Source of the DNA: Cristatella mucedo
Lineage: Eukaryota > Bryozoa > Phylactolaemata > Cristatellidae
Length of the DNA stretch: 64,000 nucleotides
Direction: 5' to 3'
Assembly (NCBI GenBank): GCA_009760855.2
Contig: WPIO01000057.1
Location: 376,001 to 440,000, forward strand
Below, piece by piece: positions 42,303-54,000 of this stretch (position 1 is the stretch's first letter; every line of letters begins with the position of its first letter). The notes under the pieces were generated by a model. It was not told the origin of the DNA and ran no database searches. It was given only the letters and a program-made list of their open reading frames with translations. The position numbers were made by a program, and so were the translations under genes.

Positions 42303-42308
42303 AATAAA
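42303..42308 (+). terminator. candidate polyadenylation signal AATAAA (lipoxygenase)
   Basis: AATAAA 132 bp after the lipoxygenase stop codon fits a short 3' UTR. Confidence 0.5.
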
Positions 42309-44072
42309 TCTTAGCCGCTTCAAGCACTATCAGCTTCTGCTCGCCACAAAGTACATGTCCTTATAAATTCTTCAAGTAGGACAGTAAGAAAAGATTAGTC
42401 CTGCTTTTGACAGCTGCTTCGGAGGTGCTCTTTCGATGTACCTCGTCATTTGGCATATAAGAACAGAAAAGCGATCGATTATAAACTTGCCTTACACATG
42501 ACCGTCAGCACGGAGCGGTGCTGAGTGAATAGAAGCTGTGTGTGATGATTTTTCTGCTTGATCAGCCAGCCAGTGTCCTTGGTTAAAGCCTTATAAATCT
42601 GGTTCATCCACATTAAAACGAATGCAAACCTTCCTGATTTCTTGAAAAGAATATATTTTTTCTTCAGCTTTCCCGCCATCTACTGTAACGCTCACAAAAC
42701 TGCTGCTTTGGACATGCATTCTTGTTAGATTTGGATATTTTTTAGAGGAGTTCGAAGCTAGAACAAGAGGTTAACGGATCGAACTCCTTTTTTTTAAATA
42801 GCAGCAGAAGATACTTAGTGGATATCAGAGCCCTCAATTGCCATTTGACCGGGTACCCATGGGCCACCATTGCTAAAGAACACCGGCTTGTGAGCACGTG
42901 CCCACCCATCACCCCGATGTTCTGTCGCCGGACCACCCATACCCATACCCATACCAAACCGATGCCCAACTCAAGCGTTTTCACTCCGTGCCAAAACTCC
43001 ACCTTTAAAGCCTCAAGCACTTTGCTGCAGACTCGAGTGTTTGAACTCTTAAAGGCACCCTTAAGTGAGATTTTGATAAGGCAAGCCAATATATAAGATC
43101 GATACACCACCCACGGCCAGCCAGTGCCCGCAGAGTGTGGGTAGGTATCGGGGTGGCTATGGCTACGGTCTAGCCAGTTGAGGGCTCCGGTGGCTATTAC
43201 TTAGCACGCAGTTGGTGATAAGCATATCCTGCAGCTGGATTCGAGCCGATGTCGCGAAATCCAGGCACTCTACTCCAGGGTTCGGACCCAGGGCTAGACA
43301 GTCGGACCCAATTAATTTGAAGCCAAGAGCATTCTAGAGGTCCGACTTACTGTAAATTCACGACAACATATGACAATTTGTATATCCCAAGCGGTGCAAT
43401 GCATCACACTCGATCAAAAAACTCTCCCAACGATTTAATGCCGTCATGTCATGCTGCCACATTCTGCAAATCTAACCACATATGTATCTCGTAAAGTCTG
43501 CAGATTGTGCACTCCTCGATAACTAGTGTCGTCTGGGAATGGCGAAATTGTAATACCCTTTGCATTGATGCTGTCCGAAGAAAATATCTTTGTCTTTAGA
43601 TCTCGCGCTCCATTGTCCATCAGAGCTTCCATCACTGGCGGATATTTACGACACTACACTAGCCTACACCTTACTGTAACGACATTAGCCTACACTACAC
43701 TACACTAGCCTACACTACACTAGCCTACACCTGACGAGCTGGCTCCCCACGATGTGCGCTCACGGTCCGCCCTCACCCGCCCTCACCCGCTAACCCAATG
43801 GTTAACTACAGATATAAAACTAGCTAATACCACAAAGGTCTAGAATACACAAGATCAGAACTGACTCTCCACTGTCTTACGAGATACCAATATACCCTAG
43901 CGTAGGGCCAAGTAAACCTTCTATAGAAACATAATCGATTCATAGTTGTGCAATCTCAAAATGCTTACATCGACCATCAATCATTTTCCCACCACTTTCA
44001 TCTCAGCACCATACCTAGCGATCCTTCCGCCATCTACTAGATCACTTCTCTAGCTTATTTGTAAGTAAAACG
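42309..44072. other. unassigned stretch with small tandem repeats
   Basis: CCCATA repeats at about 42935-42956 and a CTACACTACACTAGC tandem at 43664-43735. No gene was recognised. A GGATTCGAGCC near 43237 is B-box-like but has no partner A box. Confidence 0.4.
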
Positions 44073-44230
44073 GTTTGGCCCAGTGGTTAAGGTGCTCGCC
44101 CCGACCGAGGTCAATCTAAATTTGATGGTTGAGGTCGTGGGCTTGAGCTCGTGGCATAAGTGAAGCTCCTGAATAGAGGCAAATTTCTTTTAGGGTGCTA
44201 TACAAATGAGTTATATTTTATTTTTTTAAT
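44073..44230 (+). mobile_element. SINE2, well preserved
   Basis: GTTTGGCCCAGTGGTTAAGG (A box), GAGGTCGTGGGCTTGAGCTC (B-box region), TGAAGCTCCTGAATAGAGGC, TAGGGTGCTATACAAATGAG and a TTATATTTTATTTT tail. Confidence 0.88.
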
Positions 44231-44504
44231 TATAAATACGACGAGAAAGTCCATTACCAAGTGTAACATATCCACTGGGCTTCTCTACCACAATTCCTTG
44301 TAGCACCAGTGTCCACATGCACCTACCACTAACGACCTTAATATCTGTTTAGGCGTTTGACAACAGGCTGCAAGAGAAGCCATAACAATTAGCTAATTAA
44401 AAGCTCAATAACCTACTTAGGCAAGCGTGAAAGCGCTCATCTACAGTGCTAAAAAAAAAGCTTGATAAAGCCTATACGAGACAGAGCAGTGAGTTGTAGA
44501 AATC

Positions 44505-44687
44505 GGTGAGCCGTGATGGCACACTGGGTTTGGCGGTTGCTTTCATGACCTCGGTCCCGAGGTCGTGAGTTCGATTCCTGTGGTGGGCGATCCTTTATCA
44601 CCACTGCAAGCGGTGTGATAGCCATAAAGGCTCCTCTGTCGCTATACAAAAGGGGGCTGTTTAAGCACCTAAAATTTATTTATTTAA
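44505..44687 (+). mobile_element. SINE1, well preserved
   Basis: GGTGAGCCGTGATGGCACAC, A and B boxes, TATCACCAC/GTGTGATA hairpin (one base deleted in one arm) and an ATTTATTTA tail. It abuts an L2-A fragment. Confidence 0.9.
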
Positions 44688-44689
44688 GT

Positions 44690-44800
44690 CGAGACGGGAT
44701 GTCACGAATGCATGGACCAACTTAGACGAGGTATCCTTATTAGAACAAGCCCGAATTTTAGCAATTTTATGTAGCTGAAAGTAGGCAGATTTGACTGTGC
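44690..44800 (-). mobile_element. L2-A LINE internal fragment
   Basis: GTCGAGACGGGATGTCACGA, ATGCATGGACCAACTTAGAC and ATTTTAGCAATTTTATGTAG match the [10 protein letters not shown] region of L2-A, minus strand, truncated at both ends. Confidence 0.85.
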
Positions 44801-44945
44801 AACGACGCAAGGACTGGGGTGCTTTCTCGTTTTAACTAGTAGGGATGGAAAGTGGTTATGACGGTTACGACGAATAAGTTGAACTGCCGAGTGGATAAGA
44901 ATAGTTTACTTTAATTGGGTTATACTTCCGTAATTAACCCAATAA

Positions 44946-47290
44946 AGAATAATAATATTCCACTTGATAAAGCGCCCTCAGAGAACTTAATCTCTTTCTA
45001 GGCGCTTTACATTTGCTGCAAAGTGATACGCAATAGAATAGTAAGTAAAATCATGCTTGAAAAACAAACAAAATGAATAACATGGTTAGGGGTTACATGC
45101 ACAGGGTCAGCATGCAAATGTGGTTAGTGGCAGCATGAACAGTGTCAGCACGCATAAGCACATCGAGGACGAATCACAAGGACCCACTAAATGCTGTCCT
45201 AAATAGGTATGTTTTTAAGTTCCTTTTAAATGTGGTCAGGTCAGGGGATGTTCTGATGCAGGTCGGGAGGGAGTTCCAGGCTGTGGGAGCATACGAGCTA
45301 AATGCACGGTCTCCAAAGGATTTAAGGTTTGTACGAGGTATTTCTAGACTGTTGGATTCCGAAAAGCGAGTGGTACGATGCTTTGCCTGATGGGGTAGTA
45401 TCTCTGAAAGATAGGCTGGAGCCATAGAATGAAGAGACCTAAAAGTGAGCGACAAAACCTTGAAGTCAATCCGTTGCTTGACTGGTAACCAGTGCAGGTC
45501 GGCGAGAAGTGGAGTAATGTGGCAACTGCGACGCTCACGACAGACAAGCCTAGCTGCAGAGTTTTGCACCAGCTGCAATCGCCTGATCGCACATGCTGGT
45601 AGGCCAGTAAGCAGTGAGTTGCAGAAGTCGAGACGAGATGTCACGAATGCATGGACCAACTTGGACGTGGTATCCTTATCTAAACAAGCCCTAATTTTAG
45701 CAATGTTATGAAGCTGAAAATAGGCTGATTTGACTGTGGAGCTGATGTGGTCGTCTAACGAGAGGTCGCTTTGGAATATGACACCTAGATTTCGAGCTGA
45801 TGCAACTGGAGATATGCTGGCAGAGCCAATTTTGAAAGTCAGCCTTTCCAATTTCTGAATAACACTAGGTTTGCCCATAACTAGTAAGTTAGTTTTATCA
45901 TCGTTTAGTTTTAGAAAATTTGCTGCCATCCATGATCGGATGTCATCAATGCATGCAGCAAGTGAGTTGAGAGAATTTGAGGTGCTCGAAGGCTGGGAGG
46001 GATCAAAGCAAATGTACAACTGAGTGTCATCCGCATAGAAGTGAAAGCCTAGATTGTGCTTGGCAATCACATCAGCGAGAGGGAGAGTATAAACGGTGAA
46101 AAGGACCGGACCTAGCACAGAGCCCTGAGGTACTCCATATTTTAGAGGTACTTCAGATGATCTTTGTCCATTCACGTCAACACTCTGGAGTCTCCCACTG
46201 AGATAGAACCTGAATAACTGCAGAGCAGTGCCAGTGATGCCCAGGCGAGATGAGAGGCGCTCTAGAAGTACTTTGTGATCGATGGTATCAAAAGCTGCCG
46301 AAAGATCGAGCAAAACAAGCAGAGACACTCTACCCATGTCTGCATTCCTAAGTAGGTCGTTGTATACCCGAAGCAATGCTGACTCTGTGGAGTGATTAGC
46401 TCTAAAGCCAGACTGGAACTTACTAGCAAGGTGTGAGGTTTCGATATACGAGTTCAGCTGGTCTGCCGCGACCCGTTCCAGTGTCTTTGATAGGAATGGT
46501 AGAAGGGAGACTGGGCGGTAGTTGCTTAAGTTCTCTTGGTCTAGTGTAGCTTTCTTGAGAAGTGGCCTGACTACAGCTTTTTTGAAAGGTGCTGGGACCT
46601 GACCTGAGGCTAATGACATATTAATGATTTTGGTTATGCATGGCAGCAGCAGATCAATGCAACGTAGGAGCAGGACAGTGGGAATAGGGTCCAGTGGACT
46701 TGTTGTCTTCTTTGATTGAGATACGAGCTTTAGGACTATGTCACTGGTGACCTGTTTAAATGCAGACATTGAGGCGCAGCCAGGAACCGAGGAACAGCAT
46801 TCTAGTGGGAAGGTTGTCATCGCAGGGATGGATTCCCTGATTTTGTCTATCTTCTGCACAAAGAATCGAGAGAAGCGATCGGCTAGATCATCACAAGGAT
46901 CATCAGGTAAGGAGCTAACCTGGGAACGGTTGAGGAGATGGTTTATTGTCGACATCAGCATTTGTGGATTGTGCATCTGTGATTCAACAATGTTTCTATA
47001 GAAGCTAGACGTAGCCTTTGCTAGGACCGATTGGTACGACCTACAGTAGTCTTCATATGCCTGTCGATGGACAGTTAGTCCGGATCTTTTGTATGCCTTT
47101 TCAAGCTTTCGTTTAGTAGACTTGGCTAGTTTAATGTCTGTGGTAAACCATAGGCCGTCTGGGCGGGGGCGCACAGTGCGCTTTGTCAAAGGTGCAAACT
47201 CGTCGAGCGTGTCAGCTAGTGTCGTGTTGTAGCAATCTATTCACTCCTTCATGGCCGTGTACACTGTGGTTCAGCTTAGTAGCTCGCCAA
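44946..47290 (-). mobile_element. L2-A LINE, best copy (RT intact, 5'-truncated)
   Basis: A short AATAATA tail and the conserved 3' UTR start at 44946. The reading frame fills 45174-47189. Upstream of it L2-A-like codons continue to about 47280, broken by a TGA near 47243. The endonuclease half is absent. Confidence 0.95.
45174..47189 (-). CDS. L2-A reverse transcriptase (671 aa frame, lacking the endonuclease)
   Basis: An L2/CR1-group LINE RT that primes reverse transcription at nicked target DNA. Seen in order: [90 protein letters not shown] (catalytic DD near residue 385), [103 protein letters not shown] and a C-terminal LKTYLFRTAF. The first Met is not the native start: the frame continues upstream to a TGA near 47243. 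No stop interrupts the 671 codons, so the copy is young, but it cannot mobilise itself without an endonuclease. Confidence 0.92.
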   Translation of the reverse strand: MTKRTVRPRPDGLWFTTDIKLAKSTKRKLEKAYKRSGLTVHRQAYEDYCRSYQSVLAKATSSFYRNIVESQMHNPQMLMSTINHLLNRSQVSSLPDDPCDDLADRFSRFFVQKIDKIRESIPAMTTFPLECCSSVPGCASMSAFKQVTSDIVLKLVSQSKKTTSPLDPIPTVLLLRCIDLLLPCITKIINMSLASGQVPAPFKKAVVRPLLKKATLDQENLSNYRPVSLLPFLSKTLERVAADQLNSYIETSHLASKFQSGFRANHSTESALLRVYNDLLRNADMGRVSLLVLLDLSAAFDTIDHKVLLERLSSRLGITGTALQLFRFYLSGRLQSVDVNGQRSSEVPLKYGVPQGSVLGPVLFTVYTLPLADVIAKHNLGFHFYADDTQLYICFDPSQPSSTSNSLNSLAACIDDIRSWMAANFLKLNDDKTNLLVMGKPSVIQKLERLTFKIGSASISPVASARNLGVIFQSDLSLDDHISSTVKSAYFQLHNIAKIRACLDKDTTSKLVHAFVTSRLDFCNSLLTGLPACAIRRLQLVQNSAARLVCRERRSCHITPLLADLHWLPVKQRIDFKVLSLTFRSLHSMAPAYLSEILPHQAKHRTTRFSESNSLEIPRTNLKSFGDRAFSSYAPTAWNSLPTCIRTSPDLTTFKRNLKTYLFRTAFSGSL

Positions 47291-47309
47291 GCTCACCTTG
47301 GTAAGCAAA

Positions 47310-47877
47310 CTCTCTGTACCAAAATAAGAACAATAATGATAATAATCCTTCAGTGTAGCCCTTCGGAGAACCGAATCTCTTTCTGGGAACTTTGCAGATG
47401 CTGTATAGAAAGCACTACCAAATCATTGGTGGTATCATCCGAAAGAAGCAGGCACTGTGTAAGTAGGCACATGCACAGGAAGGACGAATCACAAAGACTT
47501 ACCCAATGATGTGATAAATAGGTGCGATTTAGGCTTTTTTTTAATATCTTCATGTCATGAGGCATTGTGACATGCGTAGGTAGTGAGTTACAGGCTTTCT
47601 GAGCATTCTAACTAGAGGCGTGGTCTTCGAAGATTTGAGGTGCCTACGAAAATTAGCTAACGACTCTAGCCAGAAAAGTGGGTTATACGATTCTTGACCT
47701 GGTGGCGAACTATTTATAATAGGCAAGCTGGATCTAGAGAATGAAGGGACCTAAAAGTGAGAGAATCTTAAAGTCGATATGCTGCATGATTGAGTGGCAG
47801 TGTTATTCAATGAGAAGTGGTTTGATGCGGCAACTGCGACGCTCACGACAGACAAGCCTTGCTGCAGAGTTTCGCTT
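47310..47877 (-). mobile_element. diverged L2-A LINE 3' end
   Basis: GAATCTCTTTCTGGGAACTT, AAGGACGAATCACAAAGACT, GATGTGATAAATAGGTGCG and AGAATGAAGGGACCTAAAAG, in L2-A order but clearly older than the neighbouring copy. Confidence 0.8.
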
Positions 47878-50275
47878 CAAATGTAATGTAAGGCATCTCC
47901 ATCTGTAACTCCACAAAGTGACAAAGGCCATGTGGGCGTTACGCAGGAGAGTTTTGCATAGCGCACTCACAGCCTGAGCGGCTTTCAGGACATATTCGGC
48001 AGCCAACAGACTTCATTTCACCTAACAAAAAGAAATGTGGGAAGCATAGCAGAGTCAGGAGAGTAGTTGAGGTAGTGAGTAACATGGAAGTAGCAGCTTG
48101 AGACAGCTGGAAAGGATACGCCATAGGCGGCAGCAAGAGAGTAGTTTTCGTTGCTAAGGAATTGTGGAAGCGAGTTCCACAGTCTAGGACCTACACAGCT
48201 AAAGAAGCTGTCGCCGACGGTCTTTAAGCTAAGGAACGGAACAGCTAATTTATTGTCCATACAGAAACTGAGCGCACGAGGAGGCTGAAACTGGTGCAAC
48301 AGTTCAGCTAGGTATGGAGGAGCCAAGCCGTGGCTGGCCTTGCGGGTCAACGTACGAACTTTGCTCTGTATCCGTTGATCAACCATCATAGCTTTTCTTT
48401 AGCAAAGGAGACGCGTCGTCAAACCTTTCAGAATTGAAAACTAGCCCTGCAGCCATATTCATTGCCATTTGCAGTGGCCTATTTTCTTTTTTTGGTAGCC
48501 CAGCCAAAGGGAGTTACAATAATCAACCCGAGACAAAGCTATGTAGCTAGCAAACTGTTTTTGCAAGCTATCGTGGAAGGTAGCTTCTTATATTAGATAG
48601 GGGCCGACGTGATGGCTAGCTGTAGAAGTAGTCTTCTGAATGAATCTTTTAAAATTTAGGCAGCTTTCGAAAAGGACATTTAGTTTTGAACACGTGGTGA
48701 TGGTCGCACAAAACCATCACCTATCAGAAGAGCACAACCTTCTAATTCAGCCATACGTGCAGAGTGTCATATGAGCAGCAGTTCAGTTCAGTTATAATTT
48801 AGTTTCAAAACATTTGCCGACATCCATGATTGAATGTCGGCAAGGCAAGCAGTCAGTTTATCAGTTTCTGAGGAAGACTTCAACGGTTTGAATGACGAAT
48901 GACAAATACAGCTGAGTAAAAATGATACGTCTGCATAAAAGTGATATCCTATTCCGTGGACTGTAATCACTTTCCTAGAGGTTGAGTTAAATGGAAAACA
49001 GCTAGAGACCGAGGACGGATCCTTGAGGGACTCCACAGGTCACCGGTCTCGTGGGTGAGACTTAACAACCACACGACACGGATTGAACACAATCAGAAAA
49101 GTACTATTTAAATCACGCCAGTGCCTCGTCTGCCATAACGATTGATGCTCTCAATCGTTCAAGTAGGACATCGTGATCAATGGTGTCGAAAGCAGCTGAT
49201 AGATCTAGCAGAGCTAGAGCGGTGACATTCTCGTCATTGTTGCCACATAGAATGTCATTGTTAACACGGCGGAGAGCAGTTTCAGTGGAGTTCTGTATCT
49301 TGAATCCCGATTGAAATGTATCTGGCATTTCATTCTTGTCAATATGTATTGCTAGCTGTTAATCGACAATTTATTCAAGTGTCTTTGACAAAAAAGGAAG
49401 AAGGGAAACTAAGCGACAGTTTGAAAGGACCTGTGAGTCTAATCCAGGCTCTTGGACAAAAAAGGAAGAAGGGAAACTGGGTGGTAGTTTGCAAGGACCT
49501 GAGTATCTAATCCAGATTTTTTTAAGAATCGGTCAAATGATTGCCAATTTGAAGGACTTCGGTAAGACCTTAAAATCTCGGTAATGGCACCACTAATTTC
49601 GTCTGCCAGTGAAGAATACAGAGATGATGGCAAAGGGTCTTCCAGAGTCTCTTCCGGAGCTCTTTTTACTAGACCTTATTAATTGTGCGCCACATCGCAC
49701 GCAAAACCATCGGAAAATCTTTTACGGAAGACCACAGGTTGCGATTCCACAATTTCTTTACTTGGAAGGGGCTTTATGGAGGTACGATTGTGCACATTTC
49801 TCTCGGTAAAGAAGGTTGAAAATTTTTCGGCTGACCCCTTCATATCTGGGGAGTCAGACCTCTAAGCATTAGCCAGAAATTTGTTTACCGTTTTATAAAG
49901 CTGTTATGGGTCAAACTGACAGGACTGCAGTTTTCGAGTGAAAAAAAGCCGTGGCCTTTTTAAGCTTCCGGGTGAAAACTCGAAGGATGTCTTTAAAATT
50001 GACTAGATTTGTATCAGACCCCGATTTCTTATAACGGCGTTCAAACCTGCCTGAACACTGCACATATTTTGAAGTAGTTTTTTATAAATTGAAAGGACTC
50101 TCCACGACTCTTTACACGTATAGACTGAACGGGAGCATATTTGTCAAGAGCACTCCTAAGTGTCATGTTCAATGCATCAGTAAGGGTATCGAAGCTGTCG
50201 GTCGAGTTCAGGTGCAGATCAAGAAGACCTGCATCACTTACAGATTTGTATATCGGGTAAGTCGATGCACACATT
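47878..50275 (-). pseudogene. L2-B LINE, long decayed copy
   Basis: Minus strand: TTACA-type tail at 47878-47900, the C-terminal ORF (VDQRIQSKVRTLTRKASHGL, FSCVGPRLWNSLPQFL), a YHFYADV remnant near 48950, TFQSGFKIQNSTETALRRVN and [20 protein letters not shown] at 49113-49328, YHPVSLLPFLSKSLD, and SVSDAGLLDLHLNSTDSFDT at 50041-50274. Many stops and frameshifts. A 68-bp internal tandem duplication starts at 49387. Confidence 0.95.
49384..49516. repeat. 68-bp tandem duplication inside the L2-B copy
   Basis: GACAAAAAAGGAAGAAGGGA starts at 49387 and again at 49455, followed in both units by AAACT, GACAGTTT/GGTAGTTT, AAGGACCTG and CTAATCCAG. Confidence 0.85.
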
Positions 50276-50483
50276 CAGGTAAAGCTAGAGTTTGTGACGG
50301 TGCACGCTGGGAGTGCTGAACTGAACGCTTGAAACGAGTAGAAAAGTGCTACATGTCGGACATGCTGGCTTACGCTAAAGGTTCGATTAATGTCACGATG
50401 GCTATTTTGTGCTTGTTCGAATGCTTTTTGGGAGCACGTTAATGTCGCAACCTTCTTTGTGACTGCTACTATACTGTCTATGC

Positions 50484-50488
<5 letters not shown>

Positions 50489-50574
<86 letters not shown>
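50489..50574. repeat. (CA)n(TA)n compound microsatellite
   Basis: A CA run with one AAAC interruption, passing into TA near 50548. Confidence 0.95.
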
Positions 50575-50577
<3 letters not shown>

Positions 50578-50804
50578 GTTGTCTCTGCAATAATTTACTG
50601 ATCTTATAGTGATCGGGCTGCTTTTATCATTACGGGCTTTACTCCCTCTAGTTTCTGAGCTACGGATCGTGTGAATGTTGCCAGCCCTCCAGGCTTACCC
50701 GCTGTAGATCCATGTAGCGGCAATGTGCAATGCTCTGATGTACGTAGCTATGTGCTCTCTAAAGATGTTTTATTCCGCGATTCCGCCTACTTACTCGCCC
50801 TGAC

Positions 50805-50905
50805 CAACGTCCGGCCGAGGGCATGGCCTCGTACCCGGGGCCTATATGAAGTACTAGAGTAGAGATTGAGTTCTCTTGTGGCGCTAAGCGAATGAATAAT
50901 ATTTA
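50805..50905 (+). mobile_element. SINE2 3' half
   Basis: TGAAGTACTAGAGTAGAGAT, GAGTTCTCTTGTGGCGCTAA and GAATGAATAATATTTATTC match the SINE2 3' end. Confidence 0.6.
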
Positions 50906-51459
50906 TTCACTTATATTCTACGATGATGTATCGGAATTATGCCAGTTTTCGGAGCAGCTAGCATATTTTGTTCACCTCAAATCCAGTCAAGACTAATTTA
51001 TCACACGGGTATAGGCTATCAGCAGCCATTTCCTTGCCGCCGAGTAACATTAAGAACTTTGTCGGAGTTACCGTTTTTGAAACAGTATGATTCCCTCGGG
51101 TGTACACGATTAGCTGTACCAAATATTGACCGACGGCATCCGAAACGTTGGTCCTGGATGTGGGGGAATCGTGTCTTTCGTCTGCTATCGTTCGTGCGAT
51201 GGATTAGTTTACTTATAAACTTGGCGGCTTGTCTAGAGTGGATGGACTGTCTCACATAAATAAATTGCTGGATGTGAATCTGTGACTGACAGGTTCTGTG
51301 CGACATCTTTTGGCTGAGTAAGCAGTTCGTCGTTGCACTAGCAAGAATCCATTAGTAGTATCACTTGCCTGAGGTGGCTCGAGCAGTTTCACCTGTCAAG
51401 ACGACTGGTTTCGAATGATATACGTTTCTATAAATTGTGTAGTCTCAGGGTGACACCCC
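50906..51459. other. unassigned stretch
   Basis: A 106-codon plus frame (50939-51259) and a 95-codon minus frame (51019-51306) overlap. Neither is recognisable. Confidence 0.3.
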
Positions 51460-51590
51460 GGTTTAGCCGCCGGTTAAGGTGCTCGATTTGACCACCCAGG
51501 TCCTAGTCTGTCTCAGGGCTCTGGGTATATTCGATGCACCCAGAAAGAGATTAAGTTCCGTTATCTACGAATTGATATAATTAGTTTCTA
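51460..51590 (+). mobile_element. SINE2 copy, degenerate
   Basis: GGTTTAGCCGCCGGTTAAGG resembles the A box. CCACCCAGGTCCTAGTCTGT replaces the B box. ACCCAGAAAGAGATTAAGTT is the LINE-like 3' part. Confidence 0.5.
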
Positions 51591-51763
51591 CGAATCGTCA
51601 GTCGACCCTCTGCTTCCGCCTCGTGGCTATAAGGACGTATTTTGAAGCCAGCCAATTCCTAAGCAAATAGCGAATCGGCACAGCTTCCGCTTCCGCTCGA
51701 TGACCTAGTAAGCCTCTTGCTATGCGCTATTTATGTGACTAGATGCTACATCTATGTTATATA

Positions 51764-51769
<6 letters not shown>

Positions 51770-51832
<63 letters not shown>
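51770..51832. repeat. (TA)n microsatellite
   Basis: Two TA runs separated by a GTG. Confidence 0.95.
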
Positions 51833-51835
<3 letters not shown>

Positions 51836-52436
51836 GACCTATAAAGCTTCTTATAGGAAGCCTCTTACTATTGCTAGTATCAACAACCGTTTGTAACTCC
51901 CTAGAGAGATAATGGCTTCGCAATTGCTTCAGTGCACATTTTTTTCAAGACTACCTTTTTCGAGAAAACCAAGCATTATTCTATGTTTCCACAACATTGC
52001 TTAAGCTGGATTTAATTGCAATAGGTTAGCTGCTATTGTTCGACCCACTAGCTCTGCAGCGGACTACTTTCTGCTTGTGCACCGGCCTGTTTTGGACGCT
52101 ATCCACTCTCCTCGCTTCTTGTCGCTCTTAACTTCTCTCCGTGAACTCCGGAGCTGCTTCCACGAAGGCTATTACATTCGGATTGCGCTCGCCCGCTTGC
52201 GTTTGCCTTCGTGCAATATAATACAAGGCAATACAAGACAACCGTTGCCATCAACACTACAACTCTCTTTGCTCTTCGTTACGCCGTCATCGCCCGCTTA
52301 CAGAGCGACAACGCTCGTAAGCAGGAGCAAGCAGGAGCAAAAGCACTCGCCGAAACTTCCTGCCGATTTAGCTTGAGCACTTTAGTAGAAATCAAAGACC
52401 GAGGTTTGAAGGCCAGCGCTGAATGCCGAACGAAAA
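51833..52436. other. unassigned stretch
   Basis: No recognisable exon or repeat. Confidence 0.35.
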
Positions 52437-52503
52437 GTTGTCTCGATAGCTCAACCGGTAGAGCACTAGCTCTCTAACACAGGCTGCAAGATCGTTCCCT
52501 CTA
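52437..52503 (+). repeat. tRNA-like remnant
   Basis: ATAGCTCAACCGGTAGAGCA is a good D-arm/A-box. The T-arm (AGATCGTTCCC) is degenerate and no closing acceptor stem is visible, so it is a tRNA pseudogene or SINE head, not a functional tRNA. Confidence 0.45.
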
Positions 52504-52724
52504 AATGCGGAATTCTTTACTAGGCGTTCAGTCACACTACAGACGGCCTCAGGCCGTTCTATATTTTGAAATTACTCAACAAAGGAAGTCAATCATGCAC
52601 AACACTTATGCTGTCAGCTGCCGTTATTCCGTCTTTGACCATCTTGCATTACTGTGTCTTACCAGCCAGAGAGAGCTGATGGCATCACTCTCACTCTCAC
52701 TTATTGACTTCTTCGCTTTCTCAC

Positions 52725-53240
52725 CGTAATGTAATGTAATGTATCTCCGTCGGTAACTCCACAAAGTCATAAAGACCAGGTGGGTGTTACGCAGGAGAGT
52801 TTTGTATAGCGAACTCACAGCCTAAGCAGCTTTCGGTACGCATTCGGTAGCCAACAGACTTCGTCTCACGCAACAAAGAGAAAGTGGGAAGCATAGCAGA
52901 GTCAGGAGAGCTGTTGAGGTAGTGAGTAGCATAGAAGTGGCAGTTCAGGACCGCTGAAAAAAGATGTGCCATAGTCCGCAGTCGGAGAGTAGATGTCGTT
53001 GCGTAAGAATTGTGGAAGCGAGTTCCAGTCAAGGACCTGCAGAGCTAAAGCTTCTGTCGCCAACTGTCTTTAAGCGGAGGAATGGGAAAGCTAATTTATT
53101 ATCCACACGGGACCTGAGGGCGCGAACAGGCTGAAACTGATGCAGCAGTTCAGCTAGGTACGAAGGAGCCAAGCCGTGGCGGGCCTTGTGGGTCAGAGTA
53201 AGAACTTTGCTCTGTATCCTTTGCTCCACCGGCAACCATC
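52725..53240 (-). mobile_element. L2-B LINE 3' part, minus strand
   Basis: TAATGTAATGTAATGTATCT tail, the GTTACGCAGGAGAGTTTTGT block, then the C-terminal ORF in frames (FSAVLNCHFYATHYLN, LTHKARHGLAPSYLAELLHQ). It ends at CCGGCAACCATCCTA, the LPVEQ region. A well-preserved 3' terminus. Confidence 0.95.
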
Positions 53241-53454
53241 CTACCGTCTGTATGCTTCGCTCTCTTTCCTCTTTAGTGCCCTCATTGCCTGTTCCCGTCT
53301 AGCATAACTTTCTCGCGCTCTCCTGTCTTTCTCATTCGCCGGTTTCAAAGTGGCCTTTCGCTATACGATGGCATCAGCTTGGAAGTCAAGTCGGCTCCTT
53401 TTAGCTACGTAGCGTGGCGAAATTCGAGCCTGCTAGCGAGAAACACCACATCGA

Positions 53455-54000
53455 TATGACATCCCGTCTCGAATTATGTGACTCATCGTTTGCAGTGCTA
53501 CTGGTTTTCTTCAGCCTCCAGGCTTTTCTGCCGGGAGCAACTTCGCATTTTCCACACTATACCGCTTCTCGCCGACCTGTGTCGACTCACGTTCAAGCAG
53601 CATATTGACTTCATGATTTTGTCACTCACCGTTTGGTCCGTTGGGCCGTCTCTTTCTCCAGCGTAACTATCAGAACTAACCTAGCGTAACTAGGCTAGGC
53701 ATCTAAAATCAGCCACTATTCTGACTTAAGTCGTTCAGGTGAGCCTTGAACGAACATCAAATCCTTTGGAGACTATGCCTTTAATTTGCATGCTCCTAAA
53801 GCCTGGAGTTCACTTCCGCCTAATTCCACCAGACCACTTCGTGGAATCAGCTGACTTGACGACATTTAAAAAAGAAGCTACAAATGCACATGTTTATCAC
53901 AGCATTTAGTGGGTCCTTGCAGTTCGTCGTTAGTATTCTTATGCGTGCTGGCGCTGTGCTCGCTGCCACTAACCCTATTTACATGTCACTCTACATTCAC
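53455..54000 (+). mobile_element. L2-A LINE 3' part, diverged
   Basis: ATGACATCCCGTCTCGAATT, CGCTTCTCGCCGACCTG, AACATCAAATCCTTTGGAGA, AAAGCCTGGAGTTCACTTCC and CAGCATTTAGTGGGTCC, in L2-A order. The tail is lost. Confidence 0.85.

Noticed and set aside
52437-52503. tRNA gene
   Set aside because: The D-arm is good but the T-arm is degenerate and no acceptor stem pairs; called a tRNA-like remnant instead.
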